NCBI RefSeq assembly: GCF_004798865.1
Contig: NW_025335268.1
Span: 52,326,874-52,390,873, forward strand
Length of the DNA: 64,000 nt
DNA from: Varanus komodoensis
Lineage: Eukaryota > Chordata > Lepidosauria > Squamata > Varanidae
Direction of reading: 5' to 3'
Numbering within the stretch: the stretch's first letter is position 1; each line of letters opens with the position of its first letter. Both the position numbers and the translations under genes were made by a program. A model generated the notes under the pieces. The model was not told where the DNA came from, did not search any database, and worked only from the letters and a program-made list of their open reading frames with translations. Positions 11,130 through 23,607 of the stretch are shown here, one piece after another.

Positions 11130-13495
11130 GACCAGGGAAGGCAAGAGGAAGGAATCTCCAAGGCAGAACAAGGCATTTATATGTATTTTGGACCAGGCTG
11201 ATCTTCTCATGTGGGTATCCTCTCTTGACGGAGGGTCCTTTTCTCTGTGCCAATGGATGGGGCCAGGATGTTCTTTCCCCTTCTGTAGTCCTGATGTGCA
11301 CACAGGCTCCTACCCTTCACCCACAATTAACTGGCCATGATCTATCATCTACCATGTGAGAAAGGAATATTGATGCCTGGATCATCCAAGCCTGGTTGTA
11401 AGGTCCCTCTCCTTTCTGCCTTTTTTAAACATATGCGGGCCCTCCATCTCATTTTTTTTGCTTTATAGCACTTCCTGCAATGGAATGCATTGCCTTTCCT
11501 GTGCCCAGCAGCAATCTGATTGGCAGTTTTCTTTGATGCATTCCCTGATCATGGGTCACCTTTCACTTCTGATTTAACATTTAACATTTTGGGGAAAATC
11601 ACCCACCTTGAGTGGCTGTGACCTGCTGTTGTTGGTTGTTGGTGCTGCTATGTTTTAGTCTTTTAAATCAACTATCTTGTTTGTATTGCATGATTTCAAT
11701 ATGGTCACATATTTTATATTTACTTATTTATTATATTATTGTGATCTAAGATATGTCAAAGATTTTATTCTAGAAGTTTAAAAGTTCAAATTGTTCTCTG
11801 TCCTGAGATAATTACTTGTCATGCTTCTATGGTTAATGTTCATCTTGTAACTTTTGGAAGACTGAGAGGTATGATTCACTTTTATAATAAGAGACTAATT
11901 GCAAAAAGTGGGACTGAGCTAATTCCCACTAAAATCAATGAAAAGTCTCCCTGTCAGTTAAAAGGAAATTGGATCTATCCCACAGAGACAGACAATGGAT
12001 GTCCTGACATTTGTGTGTGGAAATGAACAGTTTTGCATTTGGAAGTCTAGGTGGGAGAACCCATTTCTAAACCTGGGGAAAGATCTGATATCCTTTGAAA
12101 CTACTGAGAAATTTGAAAGAATTGACACCTGCAAATGGAGGTTTAAATTATTTTCTGTAAATAGCAAGTAGGTTTGCCACTAAAGTAGGAGGGGGCTACT
12201 TTAACCTGAGGATCAAAGACCACTTCAGAGATTCAAATTTCAGTGGTAGTGAGACTGAAACCAAAAGGTCTGGGGCCCAAAATTCTGAAAAATGCTAGCC
12301 TATTGTAGCTTAAAGCTATTAGTGCTAGTGGCTAAGCCTTAAGGCATTCAAACCATTTAGAATGGAGGTGAAGAACTGGAGAAAAGCTGGAAGTAACTTC
12401 ATTGGTTGGGAAGAAAGGGGGTGGGCTCAGGGAAAGGTGTGTGTCCACATGGGAAACTTGGGGTGCAGGTTTGACCCCCCCCCCCAGCCTTTGGTTCTCC
12501 TCTGCACTAAGGGTTTGTGCAATGAGCTGCAGCATGGCCCACTGTAAATGAGCGTGCATGGTAAAATCTGTGGGAGAACATTCTATCAGGTGTGTACAAA
12601 ATACAATTTTGCTGTACCCCAGTATTTTTGATTGCATGCTTTTGTTTTTGTTTTTCATAAAGACCCATTTTTGTGGCAGAGGGGCATCAAGATTGGGACT
12701 AGGCAGTTTGGGAAGGCAGCAGGAACCACTGCGCTCTTTCCCTCCATGCTCTTTTCTGACTGGAAAAAATGTTTATTGAAATAGCTGACTGTGTCACATG
12801 TCCTTTGGATGGCTCAGGGCAAATGCACAAAAATATAGTGTGTGTGCTTCAGCTATAAGAGTTATGGCAAGTAAAACAGCACTAAATCACCTCCTTATTC
12901 CAGTTTGCCCCTGAAGTGGCTATTGAAGCAAATGGAGCTTAAAAGGGGCATATAGAAGCATGAGGTGAGGATGTTTTGTTGATAATGGGGGGGGGGGGCA
13001 TTCCTGACGCCGTACCTGATGGTCCCACTTACCCTGGATCACCCATCCCCATGGCTATTTTATTTTACTTTTAAAACACTTCAAGTACCTAATCAAATTA
13101 CAAACACACCATATTGTGGTCAAGGCTTCAGTTCAGATGTGAGTGTGTGACTGTGGCAAGCCCTTGCAGTAAACTTCTGTGAACACAGAATCACCCATTC
13201 CATGCTTGGATTGCTCTTGGCAAGAAGTCAGCTTGTGTGCCTTTTGTGGAAAAGTAAGCCAAAACCCACAGTTTACCTTCCTATTTGCTTCCACAGAAGA
13301 ACTGCCACACAGCTGATATCGTATGAAATTCTACACATGTCCATCATGGACTCATTTCAGTAGACATGATATAAGTATCAGTAATACATTTAAGGTATTA
13401 AAAAGATGCACAATTGTCATTGTGTCTTCCCCTTTGCATTTTGTTCACATGATGGGGGATTGGCTAAGAGGGTAACAGTGCACCTTAATATATGG
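9791..13495. other. mostly unrecognised DNA with simple repeats
   Basis: Contains a (GA)n run near 11.1 kb, a C-run at 12475-12485 and a G-run at 12987-12998. Open frames are short and lack any family signature, and the frame over the GA run encodes only a serine/leucine repeat. No transposon ends are recognised. Confidence 0.45.
11083..11127. repeat. (GA)n microsatellite
   Basis: About 22 uninterrupted AG dinucleotides, seen directly. Confidence 0.98.
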
Positions 13496-14535
13496 GTTCA
13501 TAGAATCAGAGAGCTGGAAGGAGCCACATCTGCTCAGAGCCCTTGAAAGAGTATCCTTGAAAAAAGGCTGCCAGTCTCCATCCCTGGAGAGTTACTACCC
13601 TCCTAAGCAGTTGGTTCCATTTTATCTCTGATCATTAGAAACTTTATCATGGTGTTTAACCAAAATCTGCTTTCATGTAGCTTAAGCCTGTCATGTGTCC
13701 CTCAGTCTGGGATGACGTTTATCTATTTTTATGCATTTACAACATTTATATGCCACATAGATTCCAGAGCAGTGAACAATATGACCAAGCAGATACAAAA
13801 AATAATTAATTAAATAAAAATAATAATTAAAACAATATTAAAAACAGATTATCAATAAAAGCAGTCTCTGTTCTACCAAGGGAGGCTTCTTGAAAGGAAG
13901 GCGTTTTTGTGAGGTCCTGGATAAAAACACAAAGTTAGTGCCTACCAAATCTGCAAAGGAAGGGCATTGCACAGAAATGGAACCACCCCACTAAAGACTC
14001 TTCTCCAGGTGGACTCCAACTGAATGACCTGTAATGCGCCATTTGATGACCTCAGTGACTAGGCAGGTTATAAGGATGATAAAGAACAGGTTTCATCCCT
14101 CTTCTGTGTGACAATACTTTAGGGACTTGGAAATGCTATCATATCCCTGCTCAGCTAAAAATACCCAGTTCATTCAACGTTCCTTGTAGAACTTAGTTTC
14201 AATTCTCTGATCATCTTTGCTGTCTTTCTCAGAACTCTCTCCAGTTTATTTGAATCCTAAAGTATGCTGCCTGGAACTGGACACAGTATTCAAGGTGAGG
14301 TCCTACCAGCACAGAGCAGTGTGGAACTATTCCCACATTTTTAAAACTATACCTCTATTGATGCAACCATATTGACGTATCTTTTTAGTAGCTTCAACAC
14401 ATTTTCATGGTCATACTTTTCTTACCCATATTCTGCATACGATACGAAAGCTTCCAATTTGTGGCTGCTGGCAAGTCTCTGATGTGATAATTCTCTATTC
14501 TTGTAATGCATTCTGACTATTTTAGGTGCTTACAA
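13496..14535 (-). mobile_element. CR1 LINE 3' portion, interrupted by an L2 insertion
   Basis: On the minus strand the left end starts with the CR1-style terminal words (TCATAGAATCA in plus orientation). It continues through the conserved ORF2 3' region, with 'aactggacacagtattcaaggtgaggtc' wording split over about 14270-14310. That text is diagnostic of amniote CR1. The two halves (13496-13721 and about 14091-14535) are colinear with a CR1 consensus and are separated by foreign L2-like sequence. The copy is 5'-truncated and carries no long open frame, so it is old. It predates the L2 copy inside it. Confidence 0.75.
13722..14090 (-). mobile_element. L2-type LINE 3' fragment nested in CR1
   Basis: It opens with a TTTAT-rich run and 'acatttatatgcca', the plus-strand look of an L2 3' end. 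It then follows the order seen in the larger L2 copy at 43.6-44.0 kb: AT-rich spacer, 'tcctgg...agtgcc', 'attgcacag', 'accacccca'. It lies between two colinear CR1 halves, so it inserted later than the CR1. It is diverged and non-coding. Confidence 0.6.
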
Positions 14536-14999
14536 ATCCCCGAGAAAACTAATTTCACATTATGATAGCCCAGATCATCTGGGATAGTTTTTAAGGTCAA
14601 AAATATTAATTACCATAAATCTGGCTTGCCTCGTTCCTACCGAATGTGAGGATAATATAGCATTTAAAAATGCTATAACTCCTAAAGTTAAAAAATTAAT
14701 CCAATTAGACATATGCTTCAGTACATCTTCAAAGCCTTTCAATTTGAATATTAAAGATTCTCTTTAAGTCTGCTTATGTTAAAATGGCAGTGGGATTATT
14801 CTCCGTGGTGAGGAATTCCATTCCATTCTCAGAGTTTGCCACCCCAATGCAGAGATGCCAACGCAGCTGCAGTCACTGCACAGATGGTGACTGCTGTGAG
14901 CCTTGGCTGGTCATTTATTTGGGGGAGAAACTAGTCCTGCTACACCCAGTGATACTGATGAAGTTAGAAAATAGCAGGGTTTGAAGGCGGGCAGGGTGA
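14536..14999. other. no recognised feature
   Basis: AT-rich sequence between the CR1 and a SINE; nothing is recognised. Confidence 0.4.
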
Positions 15000-15190
15000 T
15001 GGTTCAGTGGCCTGAGCATGTGCTTTGCATTCATAACATCTGGGCTTCAATTCTCAACATCACTCGGCTGTAAAAATTCTTTCCGGAAACCCTGAAGAGT
15101 CATTGCCAGCTGGTATTGGCAAGACTGGGCTGGGTGAGTCAATGGTCTAACCCTGCATTGGGCAGTATCCTGTGTTCCCACTATGGCTCT
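15000..15190 (+). mobile_element. tRNA-derived SINE (squamate, MIR-like layout)
   Basis: The tRNA-like head has an A-box-like 'tggttcagtggc' and a 'tgctttgcattc...cttcaattctcaac' B-box-like segment. It is followed by the core words 'ccctgaagagtcattgccag' and a tail 'caatggtctaaccctgcattgggcag'. This is the familiar squamate pattern of 'gagccgctgccagt...gaccaatggtctgactcagtataaggcag'. It is moderately diverged and was transcribed by RNA polymerase III when active. Confidence 0.75.
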
Positions 15191-15389
15191 TTGCTACTTG
15201 GAAGATGCATGTTTCTTACACATCAGACTGATGTGCCTCGACATTTGAATTTGCCACCAATAATAGCAAGAACAGTGAGCTGCTGTCCCTCCTTTGCCCT
15301 TGTGAAGTCAATATGTATCCGATCAGGTCAAAGGGCGGTGATAAATGTTTAGCACCTGGTCACTCACCTGCTTTTGCTGGTCTTCCCTA

Positions 15390-15535
15390 AGTGTCTTGGG
15401 CTGCCGGTTTTATTGGCAAGCTCTGTTTTTATGAACATTTATTGAATGTGTGCTTATTGATTTTTATTGTGTCCATTTAGTAAAGTTTTGATCCAGTATG
15501 TTGCCTTGAGAGGCCTCCACTCTTAAATAACAAAA
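15390..15535 (+). mobile_element. possible LINE 3' tail
   Basis: The 'ttgccttgagaggcctcc...cttaaataac' end has the order of an L2/CR1-like 3' tail. The match is short and diverged, so the call is weak. Confidence 0.3.
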
Positions 15536-15934
15536 CCAAACAAGCAGTAGGTTTAAACTGCCATTTCTGCAATAAATTCCAGTTTTGAGATTCAGATGTG
15601 AAAATGTTCAAGGACTGCACTTCAGAAACACCACAGAAGAGCCCTGCAACAGGAAAATGGAATGCCCATGCTTAAACCTGGCCTAAACATAACTTTAAAG
15701 AAATTAATCTTTCATAATTAAATTAATCTTTAATTAATATGCAATTTTATTCCTTTTAGATGTTTGTTCTCTCTCCCAAAGTGGCTTTTACCAAAAAAGG
15801 GAAAGATGGGCAGTGCCATCAGGTTTACAGATGACAATGATGAGAAGTGCAGGGAAAGAGGCTTGGTGGAGAAGGAAGAGGCGGGAAATCAGTTTCCCAA
15901 TGGAGGTTCAGCAGCAGTGCTCACGCTGCCCCTT

Positions 15935-16095
15935 TGGAAGGGCCCAGATTCAGTCTCCAGCATCTCTAGGTAGGGCGAGGGAGAATCCTGCTGGACACCA
16001 TGAAGAGCCACTGCCAGTCACCATCAGAACTGCCAAACCAGAGAAACTCATGGCCTGAGTCAATATAAGACATCTTCCGATCTTCTGAGCAAGGT
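15935..16095 (+). mobile_element. tRNA-derived SINE, second copy
   Basis: It shares with the copy at 15.0 kb the words 'agattcagtctccagcatct', 'aggtagggcgaggga' and 'gaagagccactgccagtca'. The tail 'cctgagtcaatataagaca' corresponds to 'ctgactcagtataaggca'. The head is partly lost or diverged. Confidence 0.7.
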
Positions 16096-17349
16096 AGTTA
16101 GCTGTGAGCAGGCATTTAAATGCATGCCAGGCAAGGCTGACCCTCCCTTGATGATGTTCTTGCTAGAATAAATACATGAAACTCATCCCATCTGTCACAG
16201 GGAGAAAGTGTCCTGCCTTTCTAATTCTAGTGTTTTCGTTTATTCTTAGTATCCCCGTCATGGGGTTGCTAATAGTGACAGCTTCCCAGTTCCTGAATCA
16301 TTAGGTCCTTCTGTCTGCCCTACAATTCCTACTTGTACTGGAAACTAACACATTGAGAACAGGCAGGATTTATAGTGTCAGGGAGGGGGTGGGGGAGAAC
16401 TCCTGCAGCCATCCAAGCCTGGCATGACTCCTGACCCCATGATGTGGCTTCAGGAGGAGAGATGGGAGGACCAACTAGAGGACTGACCGACAGAAAAGAG
16501 AGTTGCAGTCCCAGGGGCCATTCTGGAAGGAGAATGCTGGAAAGTAGTTGTTAGGTTGTCTTTGGCAAATCACCCTGTGCATGCTCAGAGACTCATTCTT
16601 CACTGGCTGTGCTTACTGGAAGTGCACTGGAGAATAAAGAGCTTTTGCTCTGTCTTTGGGAAAGTGCGCAGGGGGGAACAGCAGGGCTGGTTACAGAGGG
16701 ATGAGTGGTTAGTTGGACTCACATTCTTATGCAATATTGCCTGGTTCATCTTTTAGGAACTGAATGCAATCCAAATGTGGTCTTGTGGTTGGCAATCTCT
16801 GCATTTCCAAGTCTGCAAATCTCACATGTTTTGTAACCCTTGCTGCACAATGCATTTAAAAACCTCTGCATGTTTGAAAATTGTTCTCAGAAAAAATGTA
16901 CATTTAAAATGTGCAATAGCTTTCTCCAGTCAATGTGCATGAAAAGATGCATGTGCAAATAGACACACTTTTCTGATTCGTGATGTGGGGTGGAGAAGGT
17001 CCATAGGCCAATGCAGCATTGAGGCTGAGCAAGCCTAGAAACTGCAAAATGAGAACATGAGCAGGGGAGACCTTGACAGATGTGTCCATCCTTGGTGTTG
17101 GCAAATCAGTGGAAGGATGTGCATGCATAGAACAAGTACCTGCTCTAGCACAGTTGCCACCTGTTATCTGAAGGAGATGCTGCTGCTGCTACAGGGCTTG
17201 TCTTCCTCCTGTTCTAACCAGGCTCCAGAATGTTCATGCAGTCATCAACTGCATGAACATGAGTCTAGATACAAGCTAGGTTAGATATGTAGTTTTATAA
17301 ATCCCAAAAGACATCTGGCTCCAATGTTGAATTCACTTCTCATGATCTC
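16096..17349. other. no recognised repeat; one perfect hairpin
   Basis: Unique-looking sequence. Its only notable structure is the inverted repeat at 17230-17260. Open frames are short and unsupported. Confidence 0.4.
17230..17260. repeat. perfect 13-bp inverted repeat
   Basis: ATGTTCATGCAGT at 17230-17242 is followed by a 5-base loop and its exact reverse complement at 17248-17260. It could form a cruciform or a short RNA hairpin; no function is known. Confidence 0.9.
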
Positions 17350-18600
17350 CTCATCTGTTTCCCACTGAACCAACACATCCCAAAGATCTCCTCTGCTTTA
17401 ATACTTGTGGTGACCTGGGACCAGGGGCCACCCCAGCTACAGGAATGGTGCCAACTGATGCTGGCTGACATGACTCTGAGTAAAAGTAACCCTTCCACAA
17501 GTGCTCCTGATCCCTCAAGGACAACTGTCCAAGGATCCTACCAGGACTCTTAGGCTGCTTTGCAGCCCTCATAGTCTGTGGAAGAGCACAGCTTCAGTGA
17601 TAGCACAACCAGTAATGTGGTGTGCACCCTATGGACATCCCTGCTGTTACCACTAAAGCACACAGCCTGGATTTTGATGACATTGAGGTAAAAGATTTAT
17701 TAAGCATTCGGGCAGGAAGTCCAGAATAGATAAAAAGTTTGTCCTTTCCAAAGCACACAGCAATAAGTGGTTTAAAGTGGCAATTTGCTAGCAAATAGCA
17801 GAGAAAAGACAAAAACACAGCCTCGCTTTTCACAACACTGTATTCCATTGAAGACTCGGTTCGTTTGAAGATCCATGGTATGCCCAGTGCAATTCTTTTG
17901 GTGCTGGTGTCAGGCCATTCCTCTCTTTCTAGGACATGTATTCTAGCTCCTCTACTAAAGTAAACACACACACAGAAAAGACTCCAAATCCCTTTCCCAG
18001 TGGAGTATAACTCTTTGGGTCCCCACCCCACCTGGGTGGAGATTCCTCAAATATTTTTTAGTCTGACCAATTCTCTGCACAGCTCCTCTTTGGCCCAGAG
18101 ATGGGCTCCCTTGTTTGGCACTGAGTGACTTACCAATTAATGGAGGTGCTTGGCCTTGAGATGACCTCAGCCAGGGCATGCATTGCAGTACTAGCATTAG
18201 CACCTCTTCTGTTTCAGCAGACAGCTGCAATTGATTGTAAAAGGGAAGTTTCTTCTTCTTAGACCTGAGAAAGATGGAATTGCTAGCTGAATGGATCACT
18301 CTAGGCCACTTCAGGTCAATAATAACAACGCCACATGTGGTCTCTCCTAAATGAACCGCAGCATCGGTAAAGTGGCATTTTGTCCCTTGGCCCCCCACTG
18401 TTCAAACTTCAGCCAAGTTCTCTCCTGATACATTTGAGTGATTAACTCTTGTGTGTGGGCAAGATGGAACACATGGGACTGAGCAACTGCTTAAGGAACA
18501 CTTCTGCAAACCCTTGGCTTCTATTCCCTTTGGGAAGGAGAGGCATCTGTTTTTCAACTCATTCTGCTGTTCATAGGTAAAGTCAATGTGGCTGAACAAT
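17350..18600 (-). mobile_element. candidate LTR-retroelement fossil
   Basis: On the minus strand a stretch at about 17955-18398 encodes residues that resemble a retroelement RNase H region, with an FTDA-type start and a later SAETEE stretch. It is followed downstream by an LTR-like block at about 17600-17750. That block has an AATAAA signal and a GT-rich continuation ending in a GGTAACAG-type word, as in the R-U5 part of retroviral-type LTRs. Ends and family are uncertain. The element is broken with several breaks and looks old. An alternative is chance open reading in unrelated DNA. Confidence 0.35.
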
Positions 18601-21600
18601 CTTTATTCAGTTCTAACTACGACTCTTGTAAAAAATAAGTCACTGACAAGAGATGTACAGTATATATCCTGCTACTGTGATTGTTCTAATTTTTATTTTT
18701 AGGAGAAGTCTTTGCTTTTACATCATGGATGCATTCTTATCATTGCAGACTTTCATGCTATGCTCAGACCTACTCAGTTTAACAATGAGGATTCTTTAAA
18801 GTGCTGTGGGAAGAATGAGCAGTGGAAGGTTTTTCCAGGAGGGGAAAAAGAAGGGGAAAAGAACACATCTGGCAGACATCAATAAGTCTAACCTATATCC
18901 TAGCCTCAAGACATAGTGCTGAATTTAATAGCCTTAACCCAATATTGTGTTAATAACAGATCAAGTGAAAAAATGTATTATAACGCTTATTGAGTCAATC
19001 TGAGAAAGAAATGGAAGTGTCATTACCCTCAATTTGTCTAGTTAAATTTAGATGAATACCCCAAACATTTAATTTATCTATATAATTCCCCCCACCCCCA
19101 TTTTCTAGGCATCTTACAAGAGCATCCCGACAAAATCCAGTGCATATTTTTTAAAACAGTAAAAAAATAATAAAATTAATATAAACCAGTTATATATTGT
19201 TTTACTCTAAATTATTCCAGGAAGCAGTGTTTCCTCTAAACCATCACACAGGGCTGTGAGCACTAAAAAAAATTAATTCTTACAACTTATTGTTGCAAAC
19301 CATCAGAGATGTGCTCTGATGAACTTCCACAACCTCAGTGTCACCACCAAAAGATTTCCTGCATCTCTTTTTCTCACAGAGATGAAACCCAAAGCAAGGA
19401 ACTGATCTTAAGCAGTGTTAGGCAGATATATATACCTCTTGGAGCTCCTCTTTCCAAGGTATATAAATATGAAGTAATGAAGAGGTTTGAAAAATACAGA
19501 AGCCAATATCCAAAGGGAAAGCAAATGCACTGCTGTCTAAATCAGTCACTTAAGGATGCCACAAACTTTAACAAATAGAAAATATCATCTCTGTTTAGAT
19601 ACTTGCTTTCCTACTTAAACGTGAACGCACTCCTCTAATTTAGACCAGAGACTGTCACACAGGCTGCCCAAGTGTTAGTATAACTTTATAGCAGAATTCA
19701 TTAATAGACCTTAGGCATGCATGCCTGAAATCACCTGAGCACACGTAACATGGTGTTGATGTGCACTAGACTGCAGAGAGCCAGTTCTAACATCAGAAGA
19801 GATCAGCTAGTGATACCAGAACTATTCACATGTGCTTTGCAGGTACAGGGAACCCTTGGGAGTGGGAAGGACCATGGCCCACTGGTCCTGCCTGGCACTG
19901 CAGCAGTCCCACCCCTTGACATCCATCCATGGACCAGGATCCATGGAAAGGAGCATATGCATCTCTGTGTGCATTAGCAGATCTAATGTGTCCCATAGAT
20001 GTGAGGAGACAGGACTGGTGGGCACTGTCCTTCCATCTGTGTGTTTTTAACATGCAGAATGTGCATAGACCATTCCTGCTCAGAGAAGCAGGAAAGGCAA
20101 AACCAGATGTTTCAGAAAGAGATTGCAATCGGATAGCAAGCACAGGATGAGCAAGACATTCTACAGAAGCATGAACATACAGCCCATCATTATGATGGGC
20201 TCTTGATTTGCATAATTGGATAAGAAACGCAGTGGGGGTTTTGTAATTTGGGCAGAACATTAGTGTAAAATTAGTGCAGCAAGCAGTAACTTGTGAGGAA
20301 GGAAATAGTAGCTGTTGTTGTTGATGATGATGATAGGAAAGTCCAAATAAATCCTCAAATAAAAGAGGGCATGCTTTAGTGTGTCCTTTAATGTAAAATC
20401 TGGCAGCACTGCCCTCTCTCCTCTCCTCTCCAAGAGACTAGACCTTTTTGTCCAGTTCCACATGCCTGGGAAAAGTTGGCAAGGTTGGGGACTCCAAGGT
20501 CCTTGCAGAAATAGCATTGAAACAATGATTGCAAGCCATTGGGGAAGCTGTGCTTTCTTTGCAATATAAAAATACCTAGCCAGCTCATGCATTGTCTTAT
20601 GGCAGCTCATGCTTTGTCTTACAGAATTCTGTATCTCTGATTGCAAAAACCACAATATTTTAAACCTCTTCTTTTTAAACCTGTTCCTGATTCTCTTGGT
20701 TCTGCAATTCCAAGATTTCCTGACACAGACAATAGTTATTTTATCCTGCTGTAGACCTTGTTTAAACCTTGTTATTTGGCTTTCTAATCTATTGCAAGCA
20801 TAATTATCTAAAGATCATGTATGGGAAAGTAAAATTTAGTTTTTGAAAATAATTTTTCCCAGCATAGACGGGTTCTGGATGGTCAACTTATGAAATAAGT
20901 TAAGAGCTTTCAATATTTGGAGTGGAATTCTAGCACCCTACGGCATGAGTTATACAGACTTTACTTTGTGGAAAGCATGAGCTAATGTATATGCTGTACT
21001 GTGCCCCCCCCTTTTTTTTTTACATCAAAGGCACTCATTTTATTCCTGCAGCCATAAAGGTCTTCTTTACAAAGATAACTCCCCGACTGCTCTATGCAGC
21101 TGATATTTGGGTTGGGTAGGTTTTCATCTGACTTAAATGTTCAAATTAAATTCCCACAAGCACTTTTACAAATCCCAAGATGTGCTTCTAAAGCAGTTAT
21201 ACTATTGGAAACAGGATGGTGTTCTTTCAAAAGCGTGGTAGGTAGCCTTAAAACTTCAGCTTAATACTTTTATTTTCAAAACAGGACTAGGGCTTCAAAT
21301 GCATTTATCTGAGGGCACTTACTGATGTGATTGCAAAAAGTCTTGTTGCCCCCAGAGCTATTCCTACTGGTCTCTCACCTATCTTACTCCTTCAAATGGG
21401 TCTCAAGAATGCATCTGCAATACTGAAACAATGAGTTTGGAATATTATTTCTTTAATACTTCTTGCTCATTTGTGTACAACCTGTTCAGCTTTCCCTTTG
21501 GGTATATCGTATAATGATTTTTGTAGTTAGTTTCAACTTTGGGACACTACATGTTGCTAAATATTGCCAGATTTCATGTACTACCATTCCAGATGCTTTT

Positions 21601-23481
21601 TTTTTTTTTCAAGAAAGTGTTCTTGTACTAATCAGGAAGTCAAAAAATCAAACATGTCCTTCTCTTCTGACCAAGGGACACTGGAAGAGAAAACTCCAGT
21701 GGTGTCACTGATTGTATCAGTGAGAATAAGAGAACAGCTCACACAGCACAACTTGCTATTTGAAACTGGAAGGACCAATCTGGCTTTACTGGAATGTGAC
21801 AAAGCTGTGTTTGTGTTATACTTTGAATTTGCTTGCTTCGAGAGCCTGGTGTACTCTATGCTTTATTCTTTCTGGATCTATTGACTGCAATAAATTTGAT
21901 TGCAACAGCAGCAGCAATAACACTAAGATTTCAAGTGACTGTTGACTAAAGTCTTAACTCTATGAGATTGTTTACACATGAGGCTCAAATCCTCCGTGAG
22001 CCTGTTGCCTACTATTTACATACCGATCACTGTTAAGTCTAAGCAGAAGTTGGAAAAAAAGACGCCTTTGTAATGCGATTGAGCATTCTGGGCAATGAGG
22101 GTTTCACATTTGCCTTACAAATCAATTCAAGCAAGAACTGCCTTTTATGTTTCCTGCCTAAAATGCCCCAAGCATCCATCCAGCTTACCCATGTTAAATC
22201 AAGTTAAATCAACTACAAACCATGCTATGGAATGAGACGTAGGATTTGCTATACACTCATGTAAAAACAGGATATTGAAAAATAGATTACAGGACCAGAA
22301 CAGGTTGGATAAAATGTAATCTCTGAAGGAAGCTATAATCCTTCCAGTTTGCTATTAGAAATACATTCGAGATGCGAAAGCATTCCTTGCATGTTTGTCT
22401 AATTCTTGGCTGGGCCAGGGACTACCAATAATGCCCTGACATGTATGTATGCGTGTATATGCATGGACAAATACCCCCCAACACAGTTTATAGCGACATG
22501 GCGGCTGCTCTACTGAGTTGGTGACTACACATCACACCAATATGGGAGTGCTTGTAAATAAATGCCAGTTTCTTTTAACAGCAGGGTATCCTAGCTCCAT
22601 CCTTAGAAGAGAATAAAGCTGCTTTCCAATTTTGTCATGTAGATTCAACTGTTTCTCTAAAATATAAATATTCACATTGTCCTTCAGTAAATGACATCTA
22701 AGCTGGGACTGATGTACAGCTTTATGTTTTGTGCAATGACACTAGAAAAAGTGAGAAATTAAATGTTTGAAAGGGTCCATAAGAGAGTCCAGGAAAGTGC
22801 TGTATTTGCAGTTATCCCGAATTTGAATGTGTCCTGCATTGTCCTGTGCATGCAGAACTAGCACAACAGACGGCTTCTTCTAGCCAGCATGAGTTCACCC
22901 TCTGACTCGTGGCTGGGGCTGGCTCAAGTTGTTTTGGTGCCCTATTGCTCCTGTGCTCTGCATCACTGGAACTATGGGGCAGGCCAGGGTCAGCATATTT
23001 GTTCAAAGAATTTCTCAATGTAGCCCCTTTACCTGTAGCACCCCACTGAATGAGGCAAAGGAATGAGGTTGCAATTGCGCATGCCCCTGTTCCAGCCCAG
23101 ATTTATGGTGTTGAGCACAGGAGAGGAACTGGCTGCCACAATCCTTTTCTCTAACTGTAGTCCCTTTTTCTGGCTCAATGTGCTCCTATGGAGTGGGAAA
23201 AGGAGAGAAAAAGAGAGAGAAAGACAAAGAGAGGCAGAGAGAGAAAGCTGCAAGCAAATTTGGGATGTGACAGCCAGTTCCAGTTTGCCCTGAAAATTAG
23301 CTTGCCTATTTGACTGTTCAAGAAAAAACAATAAAAAAACCCAAGCAAACAGAAAACCCTCGGAGGGATTTTTTCCAAGCAAAATTACGCACAATTTGTT
23401 CATTCATCTGTTTCCTTTTCTTTGTAGCCCATTTAAAGGATGATGGCATCAGCAATCTTCCATCATACATCAACTTCTAAC
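18601..23481. other. long unannotated stretch
   Basis: Nearly 5 kb of AT-leaning DNA. It contains one 22-bp tandem duplication, a 21-bp near-perfect palindrome at 20181-20201 and a GA-rich purine tract at 23191-23250. Open frames up to 144 residues occur on both strands but lack domains or splice context. No mobile element could be named. Confidence 0.45.
20581..20624. repeat. 22-bp tandem duplication
   Basis: Two adjacent 22-base units beginning CAGCTCATGC differ at three positions; seen directly. Confidence 0.9.
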
Positions 23482-23607
23482 CTAGGGGTGGCCCTCTAGA
23501 AGTTTTGGCCTACAAGTCCCGCCAAAACTAACCAATACAGCTAATGGAGAAGGATTACGGGAATTGTAGGCCAAAGCATCTGGAGGACCACCAGTTGCCC
23601 ATATCCC
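23482..23607. mobile_element. palindromic hAT-like MITE
   Basis: The left arm 'aggggtggccctctaga...ttttggcctacaagtccc' faces the right arm 'ggaattgtaggccaaagcatctggaggaccaccagttgccca', with central 'cagctaatgg'. This is the classic squamate short palindromic MITE. A few bases of the left terminus appear lost. It is non-coding. Confidence 0.75.

Noticed and set aside
11058-11303. Serine/leucine-repeat protein
   Set aside because: The repeat is just translation of a (GA)n microsatellite.
12987-12998. G-runs here and at 31063-31075 as G-quadruplex sites
   Set aside because: Each is a single homopolymer run without the four separated G-tracts usually required.
20181-20201. 21-bp near-palindrome as a structured RNA
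   Set aside because: The one-base centre leaves no loop for an RNA hairpin and nothing else supports a site.
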